This document shows positions 1 through 7,852 of a stretch of 64,000 bases of DNA, in pieces. The translations under genes and the position numbers were made by a program. The stretch comes from Armatimonadota bacterium (GTDB lineage: Bacteria; Armatimonadota; Fimbriimonadia; Fimbriimonadales; Fimbriimonadaceae). The stretch spans positions 1-64,000 of the forward strand of contig JANYCU010000037.1 of NCBI GenBank assembly GCA_025360125.1, written 5' to 3'. The notes beneath the pieces are model-generated. The model ran no database searches. It was not told the origin of the DNA and saw nothing but the letters and a program-made list of their open reading frames with translations. Numbering within the stretch: position 1 is the stretch's first letter; every line of letters starts with the position of its first letter.

Positions 1-85
1 ACGAACGAGACTTCGATATCTCACCAGAAGTGATCCTCTGACAGACATCGAGCTTGAACTCACGACTATAACTACGACGCATCAT
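1..85 (-). CDS. IS3-type transposase OrfA, N-terminal fragment (runs off the left edge)
   Basis: Reading leftwards from the ATG at 85-83, the peptide begins MMRRSYSREFKLDVCQR and continues open to the window edge (about 28 residues). The pattern R-R-x-Y-S-x-E-F-K-L-x-V is the usual start of the helix-turn-helix DNA-binding subunit (OrfA, Tnp_1 family) of IS3-group insertion sequences. A GGAG Shine-Dalgarno lies 8 bases upstream of the ATG. The rest of the element lies outside the window, so completeness and activity cannot be judged. The end of the element is probably near 140, where a TTAAATTAAGACAC-type sequence (minus strand) resembles IS3-family termini, but no second end is visible to confirm it. 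Confidence 0.7.
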   Translation of the reverse strand, partial: MMRRSYSREFKLDVCQRITSGEISKSRS

Positions 86-322
86 ATATATTCTCCACAC
101 CGAACATATTTGAGTGTCTTAATTTAAGGGCGCAGACCCCAATCGACTCATCCGGTTCGGTCCTCACCGACTTCTCTCGCCCTCGCGCGCAGATGCCTTT
201 TTGGCATCTGCTTCGCAGGGGACCTCAGAGAAGTATCTCGCTTCGCGAGGGGTGGGTGCGATGGCAAATGCAAGTGCAAGTGCAAGTGCAAGTGCAAGTG
301 CAAGTGCGAGGGCGAGGGCGAG
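86..322. other. Gene-free stretch between the IS edge and the first chromosomal operon
   Basis: No plausible gene. It contains the presumed IS end (about 100-140), a perfect hairpin at 189-211 (GCAGATGCC, loop TTTTT, GGCATCTGC), a second at 237-249 (CTCGC, loop TTC, GCGAG) and a hexamer tandem repeat at 265-318. The hairpins lie downstream of the minus-strand operon ending at 323 and could help end its transcripts, though neither has a clear U-run on that strand. Confidence 0.6.
265..318. repeat. CAAGTG hexamer tandem repeat
   Basis: Six perfect head-to-tail copies of CAAGTG occupy 271-306. They are preceded by one imperfect copy (CAAATG, 265-270) and followed by two copies of the related CGAGGG (307-318). 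Read on the minus strand this gives an artificial His-Leu repeat, which is not a gene. Such a short array is prone to copy-number change. Confidence 0.9.
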
Positions 323-736
323 CTAAAGATACTTCGGTAGTTTGAATCTAAATTTCCGCTTGGGAAAAAAGGACGAAGCAAGAACGAAGTATATGATCCC
401 TGGGGCGTTTAATGTGATGTTGGCGAAGGTTATCCACACGGTTAGATTTAGACCTTGACTAATGAAAAAGGCAAGCCTTTCAAGAGCGATCACCGGAAGA
501 CCCGTCAACACAATCAAAGAAGTTATATTGAGCCATAAATATTTGGACTTAGTAAACCGGGGCAAGCCAGTTTTGAACCGCCGAATATCGCCATGTCTGA
601 ATATGGCCACGATCGTGAGAATGAGGCTCAGGACAGTTCCGCAGACTATTTCGATCTGTCCCAGCAAGCTGAAAAGACCGATCTTCCACACAACTATGGA
701 GAAGTAGAGTGTAACCAGTTGTGTTAGGACTTGCAT
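323..736 (-). CDS. Small multi-pass membrane protein, unknown function
   Basis: 137 residues with about four hydrophobic segments (roughly residues 5-25, 28-47, 68-90 and 97-120) separated by short basic loops, and a basic tail rich in K and R. The composition is that of an integral inner-membrane protein with the tail in the cytoplasm. I do not recognise the family. It starts 18 bases after the stop of the CoA-binding protein gene on the same strand, so it is probably the last gene of the cupin-metY operon. It has no motif that points to a substrate. Confidence 0.6.
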   Translation of the reverse strand: MQVLTQLVTLYFSIVVWKIGLFSLLGQIEIVCGTVLSLILTIVAIFRHGDIRRFKTGLPRFTKSKYLWLNITSLIVLTGLPVIALERLAFFISQGLNLTVWITFANITLNAPGIIYFVLASSFFPKRKFRFKLPKYL

Positions 737-754
737 TGCTTTTTCCCGCCCTGA

Positions 755-1279
755 CTACATCTTCCTCCTTTGGGCGGAGATGACTTCGGTATTCATTCCC
801 GCCCAGTGCAGCATTCCGCCGTAGCGTCCGTGCTCCATCTTGATGCATTTGTCGACGACGGCGACAAGGCCCGCTGCCCTTGCGGCTTCGGCGGCCCCAA
901 AATTGATGATGCGAAGCTGCATCCAGATGGCTTTTGCGCCGATCTTGATTGCTTCATCGACAATAGCAGGGACTTCATTGGCGGGGCGGAAGATATCGAC
1001 GATATCGACCGGAAACGGGATCGAATCAAGATTTGGATAGGCCTTTTCACCGAGAATCTCGTCCGCCTTTGGGTGGACGGGAACGATTGTGAAGCCACGA
1101 TCCTTGAGGTACGAGCCAACCATATTGCTCGCCTTCGTTTTTTCGGTTGAGAGTCCGACGATGGCGATTGTTCTCGCGGTTCGTAAAAGCTCCTGAATTT
1201 CCTTTCCGTTCTGATACTTCTCACGCTGTTCCGGCGTGAGTTTTGTGTTCAAAGAGATATCGCAAACGAGGTCTGACAT
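755..1279 (-). CDS. CoA-binding domain protein (YccU-like)
   Basis: 174 residues. The core is a Rossmann-type CoA_binding_2 domain: TIAIVGLSTEKTKASNMVGSY near residue 37 (nucleotide-binding loop), then PVHPK, VDIVDIFR, and a C-terminal V-V-D-K-C-I-K-M-E-H segment carrying the conserved cysteine. Members of this family are small cytoplasmic proteins that bind CoA; their physiological role is mostly unsettled. An extra 30-residue helix-forming N-terminus precedes the domain. The gene follows metY by 3 bases, an arrangement that suggests co-translation and a link to sulfur amino acid metabolism (inference). Confidence 0.85.
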   Translation of the reverse strand: MSDLVCDISLNTKLTPEQREKYQNGKEIQELLRTARTIAIVGLSTEKTKASNMVGSYLKDRGFTIVPVHPKADEILGEKAYPNLDSIPFPVDIVDIFRPANEVPAIVDEAIKIGAKAIWMQLRIINFGAAEAARAAGLVAVVDKCIKMEHGRYGGMLHWAGMNTEVISAQRRKM

Positions 1280-1282
1280 GGG

Positions 1283-2569
1283 TTACACATTACCGAGGGC
1301 TTGGTCCAAGTCCCACAGAAGGTCGTCGGTGGTTTCGAGGCCAACCGAAAGTCGAATCATGGCCGCCGAGATTCCGGAGCTAGCCATTTCGGCATCGGAT
1401 AGCTGCTGATGGGTGGTTGATCCGGGGTGGATGACGAGACTCTTGGCGTCGCCGACGTTAGCGAGATGCGAGAAGAGCTGGAGGGATTCGATGAACCGTT
1501 TGCCAGCGGCGCGAGCGTCGCCGCTACCAGGATTGATCTCGAATGACATGACTGCTCCCGGTCCCTTCGGAAGGTATTTCTTGGCACGGTTGTAATGAGG
1601 ATGGCTGGCGAGACCAGCATAGTTGACCCGTGCGACTTTTGGATGCTGTTCGAGGAATTCGGCGACCTTCTGGGCATTGTGGACGTGCCGTTCCATGCGT
1701 ATTGACAAGGTTTCTAGGCCGAGAAGAAGCATGAATGAATTGAACGGCGAGATGCACGCGCCCGTGTCGCGGACGGTCTCGGCGCGGAGCTTCATCAGGA
1801 ATCCGTAGTGCCCAAACGTGTCGAAGAACTTGAGTCCGTGGTACGAATCGGTTGGGTCGGCGATAGTTGGATAGGTGGAGAAATCGAAGTCGCCGGAGTC
1901 GACCACGAGTCCGCCGATGCTGGTTCCGTGGCCACCAATGAATTTGGTCGCCGAGTGGATGACGATGGTTGCGCCGTGCTCGATTGGTCGGCATAGGTAC
2001 GGAGTGGCGAACGTGCTGTCGACGATGAGCGGAAGGTTTTTGCTCTTGGCTAAGTCGGCGTAGGCCGAGAGATCGGCGATGCTCCCGATGGGGTTGCCAA
2101 TAATCTCAATGAACAAAGCTCGGGTCTTTGGAGTTATTGCTGCTTCCCAAGCCGATAGGTCATCTGGATCGCAGAAGGTCGTCTTAATCGATAACTTTTT
2201 CGCCGTATGGGCCAGCATGGTTAGGGTTCCGCCGTAGAGTTGCGACGACGCGACGATCTCGTCTCCGGGGCTGCACAGGGTCATGAGTGTGCCGAACTCG
2301 GCCGCCATTCCGCTGGCAACTGCAACTGCTCCGGTGGCGCCTTCCAGCGACGCGATTCGCTCCTCGAGAACTGCGGTGGTTGGATTGCTGATTCGCGAAT
2401 AGATGTTGCCGTACTCTTTCAGTTCGAAGAGGTGAGCGGCCTCGTCGGTATCTCCGAAGACGTACGACGTGGTTTGGTAAATCGGGACGGCGCGGGCACC
2501 GACGTAAGGATCAGGAATCTGCCCGGCGTGGAGCATCTTCGTTTCGAAGCCAAATTGTCGCTTGCTCAT
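1283..2569 (-). CDS. metY: O-acetylhomoserine sulfhydrylase (PLP-dependent)
   Basis: 428 residues, the usual length for the Cys/Met metabolism PLP enzymes that make homocysteine from O-acetylhomoserine and sulfide. Seen: the cofactor-binding stretch [14 protein letters not shown] (about residue 76), the substrate-loop tyrosine and arginine in [21 protein letters not shown] in the middle, and the Schiff-base lysine in [12 protein letters not shown]. The N-terminal [14 protein letters not shown] is typical of MetY rather than of cystathionine synthases. The start ATG overlaps the stop of the upstream cupin gene (ATGA), so translation is coupled. The product acts in the cytoplasm in methionine synthesis. 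Confidence 0.92.
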   Translation of the reverse strand: MSKRQFGFETKMLHAGQIPDPYVGARAVPIYQTTSYVFGDTDEAAHLFELKEYGNIYSRISNPTTAVLEERIASLEGATGAVAVASGMAAEFGTLMTLCSPGDEIVASSQLYGGTLTMLAHTAKKLSIKTTFCDPDDLSAWEAAITPKTRALFIEIIGNPIGSIADLSAYADLAKSKNLPLIVDSTFATPYLCRPIEHGATIVIHSATKFIGGHGTSIGGLVVDSGDFDFSTYPTIADPTDSYHGLKFFDTFGHYGFLMKLRAETVRDTGACISPFNSFMLLLGLETLSIRMERHVHNAQKVAEFLEQHPKVARVNYAGLASHPHYNRAKKYLPKGPGAVMSFEINPGSGDARAAGKRFIESLQLFSHLANVGDAKSLVIHPGSTTHQQLSDAEMASSGISAAMIRLSVGLETTDDLLWDLDQALGNV

Positions 2570-3006
2570 ACTCGGATGAATTCTCCTACCTTGGGAATTT
2601 GGTTGAGTTCGGTGAGGTTCTCGGGGGTGGGGCGTTGGGGTTTGTCGCGGTCCATGCTGACCACGCAGAGGAAGCCAAGTTCCTCGCCGTTGGTTGCGCG
2701 AAATTGATGCCAGGTGAAGGCGGGAATGTGGACAACGTCGTGAGTGTTGATCGGCGTGATAGTTTCGCCTACGAAAACTTGGCCTGAGCCGCGAATGATC
2801 ATGACCGCGTGTTGGTGTTGGTGTCGTTCGAGGGTCGAGTGGCCGTCCTTTGCCATCTCAAAGTAGCGCATCTCGACTGGCAGGTCGTTGCTGCCTTGGA
2901 ACAGAGTTTGGCGGGAAATGCTCTTGAAGTGCGTTCCGCCATCTTCTTTGTAAGGGAGGACATCGACGCCATGCCAGCGGAATTTGTCGGAAGTGTGCCT
3001 AATCAT
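2566..3006 (-). CDS. Cupin domain protein
   Basis: 146 residues of a single-domain cupin. Motif 1 is visible as H-Q-H-Q-H-A-V-M-I-I-R-G near residue 62, and motif 2 as HIPAFTWHQFRATNGEELGF, giving the His residues that normally hold a metal in the beta-barrel. The specific substrate cannot be told. It is the first gene of a minus-strand operon with metY, so a role in sensing or handling a sulfur compound is possible but only a guess. No Shine-Dalgarno is visible before the ATG; a perfect TATAAT box lies about 55 bases upstream. Confidence 0.8.
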   Translation of the reverse strand: MIRHTSDKFRWHGVDVLPYKEDGGTHFKSISRQTLFQGSNDLPVEMRYFEMAKDGHSTLERHQHQHAVMIIRGSGQVFVGETITPINTHDVVHIPAFTWHQFRATNGEELGFLCVVSMDRDKPQRPTPENLTELNQIPKVGEFIRV

Positions 3007-3059
3007 GGGTGGGGGCCAATAGATTCTACGTTGGCGGGGCCGTGCGGGTCGCCAGGATA

Positions 3060-3065
3060 ATTATA
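3060..3065 (-). promoter_or_regulatory. -10 box of the cupin-metY operon
   Basis: A perfect TATAAT on the minus strand, giving a leader of roughly 45-50 bases before the ATG at 3006. The -35 region is weak (a TGGGTC-like hexamer about 17 bases upstream). I looked for a SAM-type riboswitch in the leader and did not see one. Confidence 0.5.
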
Positions 3066-3174
3066 CTTGGCAGCCTGTCATTGACCCAGTGGGGCCGAGG
3101 AATCGAAGGTCGATCGTGGTAGCGAGCCTAATTATTCCAGTCCATTCATCATTTTCAGCGCAAGATAGTTTTGG

Positions 3175-3507
3175 TCAGGGAGCCATATTGATATGGTACG
3201 AATTCTGAATCGAATCCACTTTGAGGACTATGCGTGCTCTTTTTAGATCTTGTTCACGGACAAGATAAGTCATGAGGGTGCCACTATCTCCATCAATACA
3301 GGGGATGCCCGCCTTTTCAAGTGCAAGTTCTAGCTTGGGACAGTCGAAAAGACTCAACGAAGCCACGGTTACTCGCTTCTCCTTTCCGGTAAGAGTCGGT
3401 ATAACTGAATTTGGAACGTCAGGCACACCATTATGCAAAAATCCAAAAAAGATTGGAATAGCGAGAATTGCCATCATCGAGCCTAAAAATAAGTACTTCG
3501 ATTTCAT
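3175..3507 (-). CDS. Membrane-anchored small protein with a DUF2007-like tail
   Basis: 110 residues. The start is taken at the ATG at 3507, with an AGAGAAG-type ribosome site just upstream; a TTG one codon earlier is less likely. Residues 5-25 form one hydrophobic anchor or uncleaved signal. The remainder, from about residue 48 (VASLSLFDCPKLELALEK) to the motif DLKRARIVLK, resembles the beta-alpha pattern of DUF2007 domains (two-residue GI turn, then a closing helix containing RA). That family is thought to be a small ligand-binding or signalling domain, but its function is unproven. The similarity is judged by eye only. Confidence 0.55.
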   Translation of the reverse strand: MKSKYLFLGSMMAILAIPIFFGFLHNGVPDVPNSVIPTLTGKEKRVTVASLSLFDCPKLELALEKAGIPCIDGDSGTLMTYLVREQDLKRARIVLKVDSIQNSYHINMAP

Positions 3508-3567
3508 CAAACTTCTCTCTTGCCTGAACTAATTTTCGGTCGATGCGATCTAGTTCATTCTATCCAG

Positions 3568-4089
3568 TTAACCCAACCGGGCCAGGATCGAGTCGATGAA
3601 CTCTGTTTTGCCTGCTGAATAGCTTGAAATATCCTTCGGGAATTGCTCGGCTAGAGATTTTTTCAAGTCGGCATATTCCTTTGCCTTAACTGGATTCTCT
3701 CGAAGAAAGTCGCGAAAGCCAATTCGCTTTTGCCATGCGGACCCGTCAAATTCGATCATGTGAACGTGGTGGGTACGTGGCCTTCCTAAGATGAAGAAAT
3801 GCCTGCGAGGAACCCCCACCTCACCACGGAAGTTGTATCCAAGTTCGGACATCAATGGAATCGTGTCGAACGCCTGATCAAAGTCGCGAATTCCAATGGC
3901 GATGTCGAGAATCGGTTTGCTCGGCATATTGGGAATCGCGGTGCTACCGACGTGCTCGATCGCCAAAGCCCAATCACCTAGAGCGCCATTCAATCTTTCA
4001 GCTTCCTCGGCGTAAAGCCGTGGCCATTCCGGATCATACGGATGAACCGCGACCTTATGTTGAGGTAAGCCTAAACTGATGGCTTGAAT
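3568..4089 (-). CDS. GrpB/UPF0157 family nucleotidyltransferase-fold protein with a non-AUG start
   Basis: From the first full-length codon this is 173 residues and matches the GrpB (UPF0157) family: V-H-P-Y-D-P-E-W-P-R-L-Y near the N-terminus, then the hallmark IEHVGSTAIPNMPSKPILDI with the nucleotidyltransferase-like G-S-T and D-I-A-I. The family function is not established. The open frame begins after a TGA and has no ATG, GTG, TTG or CTG until the TTG at 3993, which would delete the conserved first 32 residues. The likely starts are therefore ATT at 4089-4087 or ATC two codons later, 5 bases after the MFS stop, implying co-transcription with it. A short protein from 3993 is the alternative. 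Confidence 0.7.
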   Translation of the reverse strand: MQAISLGLPQHKVAVHPYDPEWPRLYAEEAERLNGALGDWALAIEHVGSTAIPNMPSKPILDIAIGIRDFDQAFDTIPLMSELGYNFRGEVGVPRRHFFILGRPRTHHVHMIEFDGSAWQKRIGFRDFLRENPVKAKEYADLKKSLAEQFPKDISSYSAGKTEFIDSILARLG

Positions 4090-4094
4090 GGTAC

Positions 4095-5402
4095 CTAAGG
4101 AGTGACACCATGTTCAAAAGCTTCAACCATTGCCTCTTCGGTTGCCTCGTCAGAATCATGAGTTTGAATGAGATACTTTGGTACGAGCAAGAGCATCGGC
4201 AGGATTAGGGCATAGACCCCAATCGTGATCCAAGCGGCGAGCGCGAAGCCTCCCTTCTTGTAGAGCCAAGCTCCAAATAGGTCGCCAAATCGCAATGCGA
4301 TGAAGAATCCAGTGTCGGCCAGCATCATCCCAGTACCTTCCAAGCCTTTTGGACATGAGCGCATGAGCAAATCGATATATGCGGCGGTCGCGACCCCGCC
4401 CGAAAGTCCAATTGGGACGGCCAAAAAGAGGGCCTGGTTCGGTGAATGAAGGAACAGCAACGGGAACATCTGAGGAACTGCGACGATTGTTCCCCACCAG
4501 AGCAGCTTCTTAAGACTAACTCGTTGGCAAAGATAACCATAGAGCAGGAAAGTCGGAATAAATGAAAACGCAAAGATTCCGAAGAACAGGCCGTATTGGG
4601 TATCCGTCGCCTTGATGACATTGGTGAGATAGAAGAGGAGAGGGGTAGAGAATCCCGGTGCGAATGACCATAAGAGCCAAATGATCGCCGCGGGCCAGAC
4701 AGGACGATGCTTCAGAACGCGGACTACTTCCGGCCAAAACGGTTTAAGGTTGGCGGTCCGGTCGTCATCACCTTCGTAAACAGCCTTTGGCTTCCAGAAT
4801 CCAAGAACTACATAGATCAGGGTTAAGGCTGCCAAGAATTCGAACGTTTGGCTATAAGTTAAATGATCTGAGACCCAACCACCAATCACATAGGCAACGC
4901 CCGCAAGAAGATTCCAGACGATATTCCAGATTGTGCTGATTCGGCCCGTCATGCCTCTTCGTTTGCCCACGTCGGCGGCGAGACCCTGGGTTGAAGCGGC
5001 TAAGAACCGGTAGGCGACGGTTGCGGAAATTGCGCCTACGAGGAGTCTGGAGTAGTCCAATTTCCCCGTTGCAAGGTAGCCAAATGAAAGGACGGCGATC
5101 GGGGCGAAGATCCAAAAGATCGCACGATCGCCCCGGCGGAAAGGATTCCAACGGTCGCGAATGAATCCGAAAAGGAAGGCAACGTAGGTAGGAGCAGCAA
5201 TGAGCAGGCGGGCGAAAGCAGTCTGTTGAGGATCGAGCTTGAGGGTGTCCTTCAGAAGGAAAGAGATTGGGATGTCAGCGAATCCACCTTGCGGAGTGCA
5301 AAGGTAAAAAACCAGGAACATTAGGCCAAAATAGCCGCCGATCTGGCGATGCTCTTTGGTTAACTTCTGATGAACGTCAATTGGCTCGGGAACTGCAGAC
5401 AC
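4095..5402 (-). CDS. MFS transporter, similar to folate/biopterin (BT1-like) carriers
   Basis: 435 residues with about 12 membrane spans and a cytoplasmic N-terminus. After the first span comes FADIPISFLLKDTLKLDPQQ, a pattern seen in BT1-type and some other MFS carriers. The loop between spans 2 and 3 is FIRDRWNPFRRGDR, the usual D-R-x-x-x-x-R/K MFS motif. The substrate cannot be named. The start is a GTG only 6 bases after a perfect TATAAT box, so the mRNA probably begins at or beside the start codon. The GrpB-like gene follows immediately. Confidence 0.8.
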   Translation of the reverse strand: MSAVPEPIDVHQKLTKEHRQIGGYFGLMFLVFYLCTPQGGFADIPISFLLKDTLKLDPQQTAFARLLIAAPTYVAFLFGFIRDRWNPFRRGDRAIFWIFAPIAVLSFGYLATGKLDYSRLLVGAISATVAYRFLAASTQGLAADVGKRRGMTGRISTIWNIVWNLLAGVAYVIGGWVSDHLTYSQTFEFLAALTLIYVVLGFWKPKAVYEGDDDRTANLKPFWPEVVRVLKHRPVWPAAIIWLLWSFAPGFSTPLLFYLTNVIKATDTQYGLFFGIFAFSFIPTFLLYGYLCQRVSLKKLLWWGTIVAVPQMFPLLFLHSPNQALFLAVPIGLSGGVATAAYIDLLMRSCPKGLEGTGMMLADTGFFIALRFGDLFGAWLYKKGGFALAAWITIGVYALILPMLLLVPKYLIQTHDSDEATEEAMVEAFEHGVTP

Positions 5403-5408
5403 CCGGGC

Positions 5409-5437
5409 ATTATACGGTTTGCAGGGGGAGATTGTAA
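5409..5437 (-). promoter_or_regulatory. Promoter giving a leaderless MFS mRNA
   Basis: Minus strand: TTACAA at 5437-5432, 17-base spacer, perfect TATAAT at 5414-5409. Transcription would start about 7 bases later, which is the GTG start codon at 5402 itself. Confidence 0.6.
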
Positions 5438-5480
5438 GCTCTATTTTCGCGGTCGCTCTGAAGGGCCGAAGGTCCGATTC

Positions 5481-5531
5481 AAGTTAGCCCAGCCCTTCGG
5501 ACTGGGCTAACTTGGCTCGCCCCTTCGGGGC
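5481..5531. repeat. Double hairpin (REP-like) element
   Basis: A perfect 11-bp inverted repeat (AGTTAGCCCAG at 5482-5492 with CTGGGCTAACT at 5502-5512) is followed at 5519-5531 by GCCCC, loop TTC, GGGGC. Read on the minus strand the order is CCCCGAAGGGG, a short spacer, then TTAGCCCAG. The same order of parts occurs at 43558-43590, which suggests a dispersed repeat family. Confidence 0.6.
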
Positions 5532-5589
5532 TGAATATTTAAGAAATAGCCTTGAAAACAGAGATGTGTTGCTTGTCCAAATGATGAGG

Positions 5590-5629
5590 CAAAAGAAAAA
5601 GGAGGCATTCCGAAGTGGAAGGCCTCCTT
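5590..5629 (-). terminator. Rho-independent terminator of the Gfo/Idh/MocA gene
   Basis: AAGGAGGC (5599-5606) pairs with GCCTCCTT (5622-5629), and inside it TTCC pairs with GGAA around loop GAAGT. On the minus strand the stem is followed by TTTCTTTTG. It lies 15 bases past the stop of the gene ending at 5644. Confidence 0.85.
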
Positions 5630-5643
5630 GGTGTTCTGAATGA

Positions 5644-6954
5644 CTAAATTCCGTAGCCTTTTCGGTAAGCAGGACGAATAAGTGAGTCATATTCATTGGT
5701 TCCCTTCACTTGCATTTTCTTGGCATCCCACTCGAGACGGGGGCCGTCCGCCCAGATGGCGAGGTTGCCCAATAGCACTGCCTCGGCAAGTGGTCCAGCA
5801 TAGTTAGGGAAGTTTGAAACGGCTGGTTTTCCGCCCATAGCCGCTCTGGCGAACTCAGCCATATGACCTGGGGACTCGTCTACGGCAATATCGGGAATTG
5901 TTCCCCCACCGACGATGTGATACTCTCGGTTGCTTTCATTAGGGCTATAGATGGTGGCCTTTTCGCAGACGACAATCACGCCGTTGCCAGGGTAGGCAAA
6001 CTCTGGCGCAAGGTCTGGATCGGGTTTTCGTCCGCCGTCGTACCACGTCAATTTGAATTCTGGCCGATCACCTACTTTAGGATATTCATAGCTTACGATT
6101 GCCCACGCCGGAAATGTTTCTTTGTTGTGACCGCTGGTTTTGGCTTGTACGGCGATTGGCGAACCGAGGTCAAGGGCCATATGCGGCATGTTGAAAATGT
6201 GGCATCCCATGTCGCCCAAGGCGCCAGTGCCAAAATCCCAGAACCCGCGCCAAACAAATGGGTGATAGCCTTTTGCATAGGGTCTCTCTGGTCTTGGTCC
6301 TACCCAAAGATCCCAATCGAGTTCCTTTGGAACTTCGGAAGGTGCAGGTCGATCGACTCCTTGGGGCCACATTCCACTGGCTCGGTTCGTCCAGAGGTGG
6401 ATTTCCTTCACAGCACCAAAATGGCCGGACTTGATGAGGGCAGCCATTTTTCGCATCGGGGTGCTTTCGGTGCTGTTGTTGCCCATCTGGGTCATTACTT
6501 TCTTTTCTCGAGCAATCTTGGCAAGCTGTCTTGCTTCCCAGATGGTTCGACAAAGTGGCTTTTCGCAATAAGTGTGGATACCTTGGCGCATAGCGAGGGC
6601 GGAGGCGATACCATGATGGTGATCGGGAATGCTGATCACGACGGCGTCAAGTTTGCCCCGCATAGCCTCAAACATGAACCGGTAGTCATCAAAGCTTGAA
6701 GCCTTGGGATGGGTCATCATTCCTTTGGCTCTGGCGGTCGCGTCGACATCACATATTGCGACAATATCACCGTGCTTTGCTGCTTCGGACATGCCACTTT
6801 CGCCCTTGCCTCCACAGCCGATGATCCCGAACCGTAGTCGTTTGCCTGGTTCAGGAGTCTGTGCCCCTTCAGCGAAGGCTGACCCCATTGCTAGTCCTGC
6901 GACTGCGACTGCCGATCCTCGTAATACATCTCTTCTTGAAAGCTCGTTTGCCAT
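5644..6954 (-). CDS. Tat-exported Gfo/Idh/MocA oxidoreductase (paralogue 1)
   Basis: 436 residues from the ATG at 6954, chosen because AGGGA lies just upstream and the protein then begins with a twin-arginine signal (MANELSRRDVLRGSA followed by a hydrophobic stretch). The mature part starts with the Rossmann motif FGIIGCGGKGESG, followed by DAVVISIPDHHH and the family signature CEKPL. Proteins of this type oxidise or epimerise sugars with tightly bound NAD(P), and the Tat signal agrees with export of a folded, cofactor-loaded enzyme. The closest relative here is the gene at 14138-15454, nearly identical over long stretches. The substrate is unknown; the neighbours are glycosidases. Confidence 0.88.
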   Translation of the reverse strand: MANELSRRDVLRGSAVAVAGLAMGSAFAEGAQTPEPGKRLRFGIIGCGGKGESGMSEAAKHGDIVAICDVDATARAKGMMTHPKASSFDDYRFMFEAMRGKLDAVVISIPDHHHGIASALAMRQGIHTYCEKPLCRTIWEARQLAKIAREKKVMTQMGNNSTESTPMRKMAALIKSGHFGAVKEIHLWTNRASGMWPQGVDRPAPSEVPKELDWDLWVGPRPERPYAKGYHPFVWRGFWDFGTGALGDMGCHIFNMPHMALDLGSPIAVQAKTSGHNKETFPAWAIVSYEYPKVGDRPEFKLTWYDGGRKPDPDLAPEFAYPGNGVIVVCEKATIYSPNESNREYHIVGGGTIPDIAVDESPGHMAEFARAAMGGKPAVSNFPNYAGPLAEAVLLGNLAIWADGPRLEWDAKKMQVKGTNEYDSLIRPAYRKGYGI

Positions 6955-7090
6955 ATTTCCCTGTGCGCAATTGTACCGCTGGCTTTTGACGGCAGGGATT
7001 CCCATGGAAGATTTCTTACTCCGGGTATCCACGAATTTCTCTTTTGTTGTCAGCGAGAACAAGTTCGAACAGTCACGCGTCTAAGTTATC

Positions 7091-7852
7091 ATGCGATTTC
7101 GGTTTGTCATTGCCCTTTTTTGTGCGCTTGTTGGCGCGACAGCCTTTGCCCAAGTTCAGCAGACCCAGTTTGATATTAACGGCAATAGTTGGGCCTATCG
7201 AGATTCGAAATTTGACCTGCGTGGAGCCATTTTTCGACAACAAGGTCCTGGACCGTTTGGCGCGGTCTTGATTGACTTTGGGCGCAGTCGATCTGCCTCA
7301 TCGAATAGTTATTCGGCGGCAGAACAATTATCCAAGCTTGGGCTGGTTGTCATGACGGTTGAGTCCTCGTTCTCGAGCCCAGGCAAAGGGTTTGGGCAAG
7401 CAGCCGTGAATAAAGAAGGCGTCGATCGAATGTTGAAATGCCTCCAGCTTTTGCGCGAAATGAAGGGCGTTGATGGGCGACGAATCGCCGCTTATGGCGA
7501 TGGATCAGGTTCCTATGTGACCATTGGACTGGCCGCCGAACGTTCGGGCATTTGTACCGCGATCATAACGGCGGGAGGAATTGCGAACACGGGTGGGCAC
7601 GCGGCTCCCGGTCCCGATGTCGCGAAGAGGATTCGCGTTCCGATGCTCATGTTGCATGGCGAGACCGATAGCACAATTCCACCGGAGCGTTCACTTGAGC
7701 TGAAGACGATCTTGGACGACCAGAAAGTCCAGAATGACCGCTACGTCTATCCTGGCGCAGGTCACGACATAGTTAAGACCCAAACCGCTGACGTTCTGGA
7801 CCGGATCAGACAGTGGCTCACGAAGGTAGGAGTCCTGAAAGGCTCGAACTAA
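7091..7852 (+). CDS. Secreted alpha/beta-hydrolase of dienelactone hydrolase type, atypical nucleophile elbow
   Basis: 253 residues with a clear signal peptide (hydrophobic to about residue 18, cleavage after AFA). The fold is recognisable by AVLIDFGRS near the oxyanion strand, LHGETDSTIPPE with the acid residue, and GAGHDI with the catalytic His. The elbow, normally G-x-S-x-G, reads Y-G-D-G-S-G-S-Y; aligned with related enzymes the nucleophile position holds Gly, not Ser. It may be inactive, or one of the adjacent serines may serve. It is divergent from paralogue 1 of the Gfo/Idh/MocA genes and ends tail to tail with the GH116 gene in a CTAA overlap. Confidence 0.75.
   Translation: MRFRFVIALFCALVGATAFAQVQQTQFDINGNSWAYRDSKFDLRGAIFRQQGPGPFGAVLIDFGRSRSASSNSYSAAEQLSKLGLVVMTVESSFSSPGKGFGQAAVNKEGVDRMLKCLQLLREMKGVDGRRIAAYGDGSGSYVTIGLAAERSGICTAIITAGGIANTGGHAAPGPDVAKRIRVPMLMLHGETDSTIPPERSLELKTILDDQKVQNDRYVYPGAGHDIVKTQTADVLDRIRQWLTKVGVLKGSN

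Noticed and set aside
148-381. Minus-strand open frame with a His-Leu repeat
   Set aside because: It is only the translation of the CAAGTG array and overlaps the end of the real membrane-protein gene.
3007-3174. SAM riboswitch upstream of the metY operon
   Set aside because: No paired-helix core of any SAM class could be recognised in the leader.
5863-6699. Long antisense open frame opposite the Gfo/Idh/MocA gene
   Set aside because: Frame is open only as a mirror of codon use on the other strand; no motif, no ribosome site.
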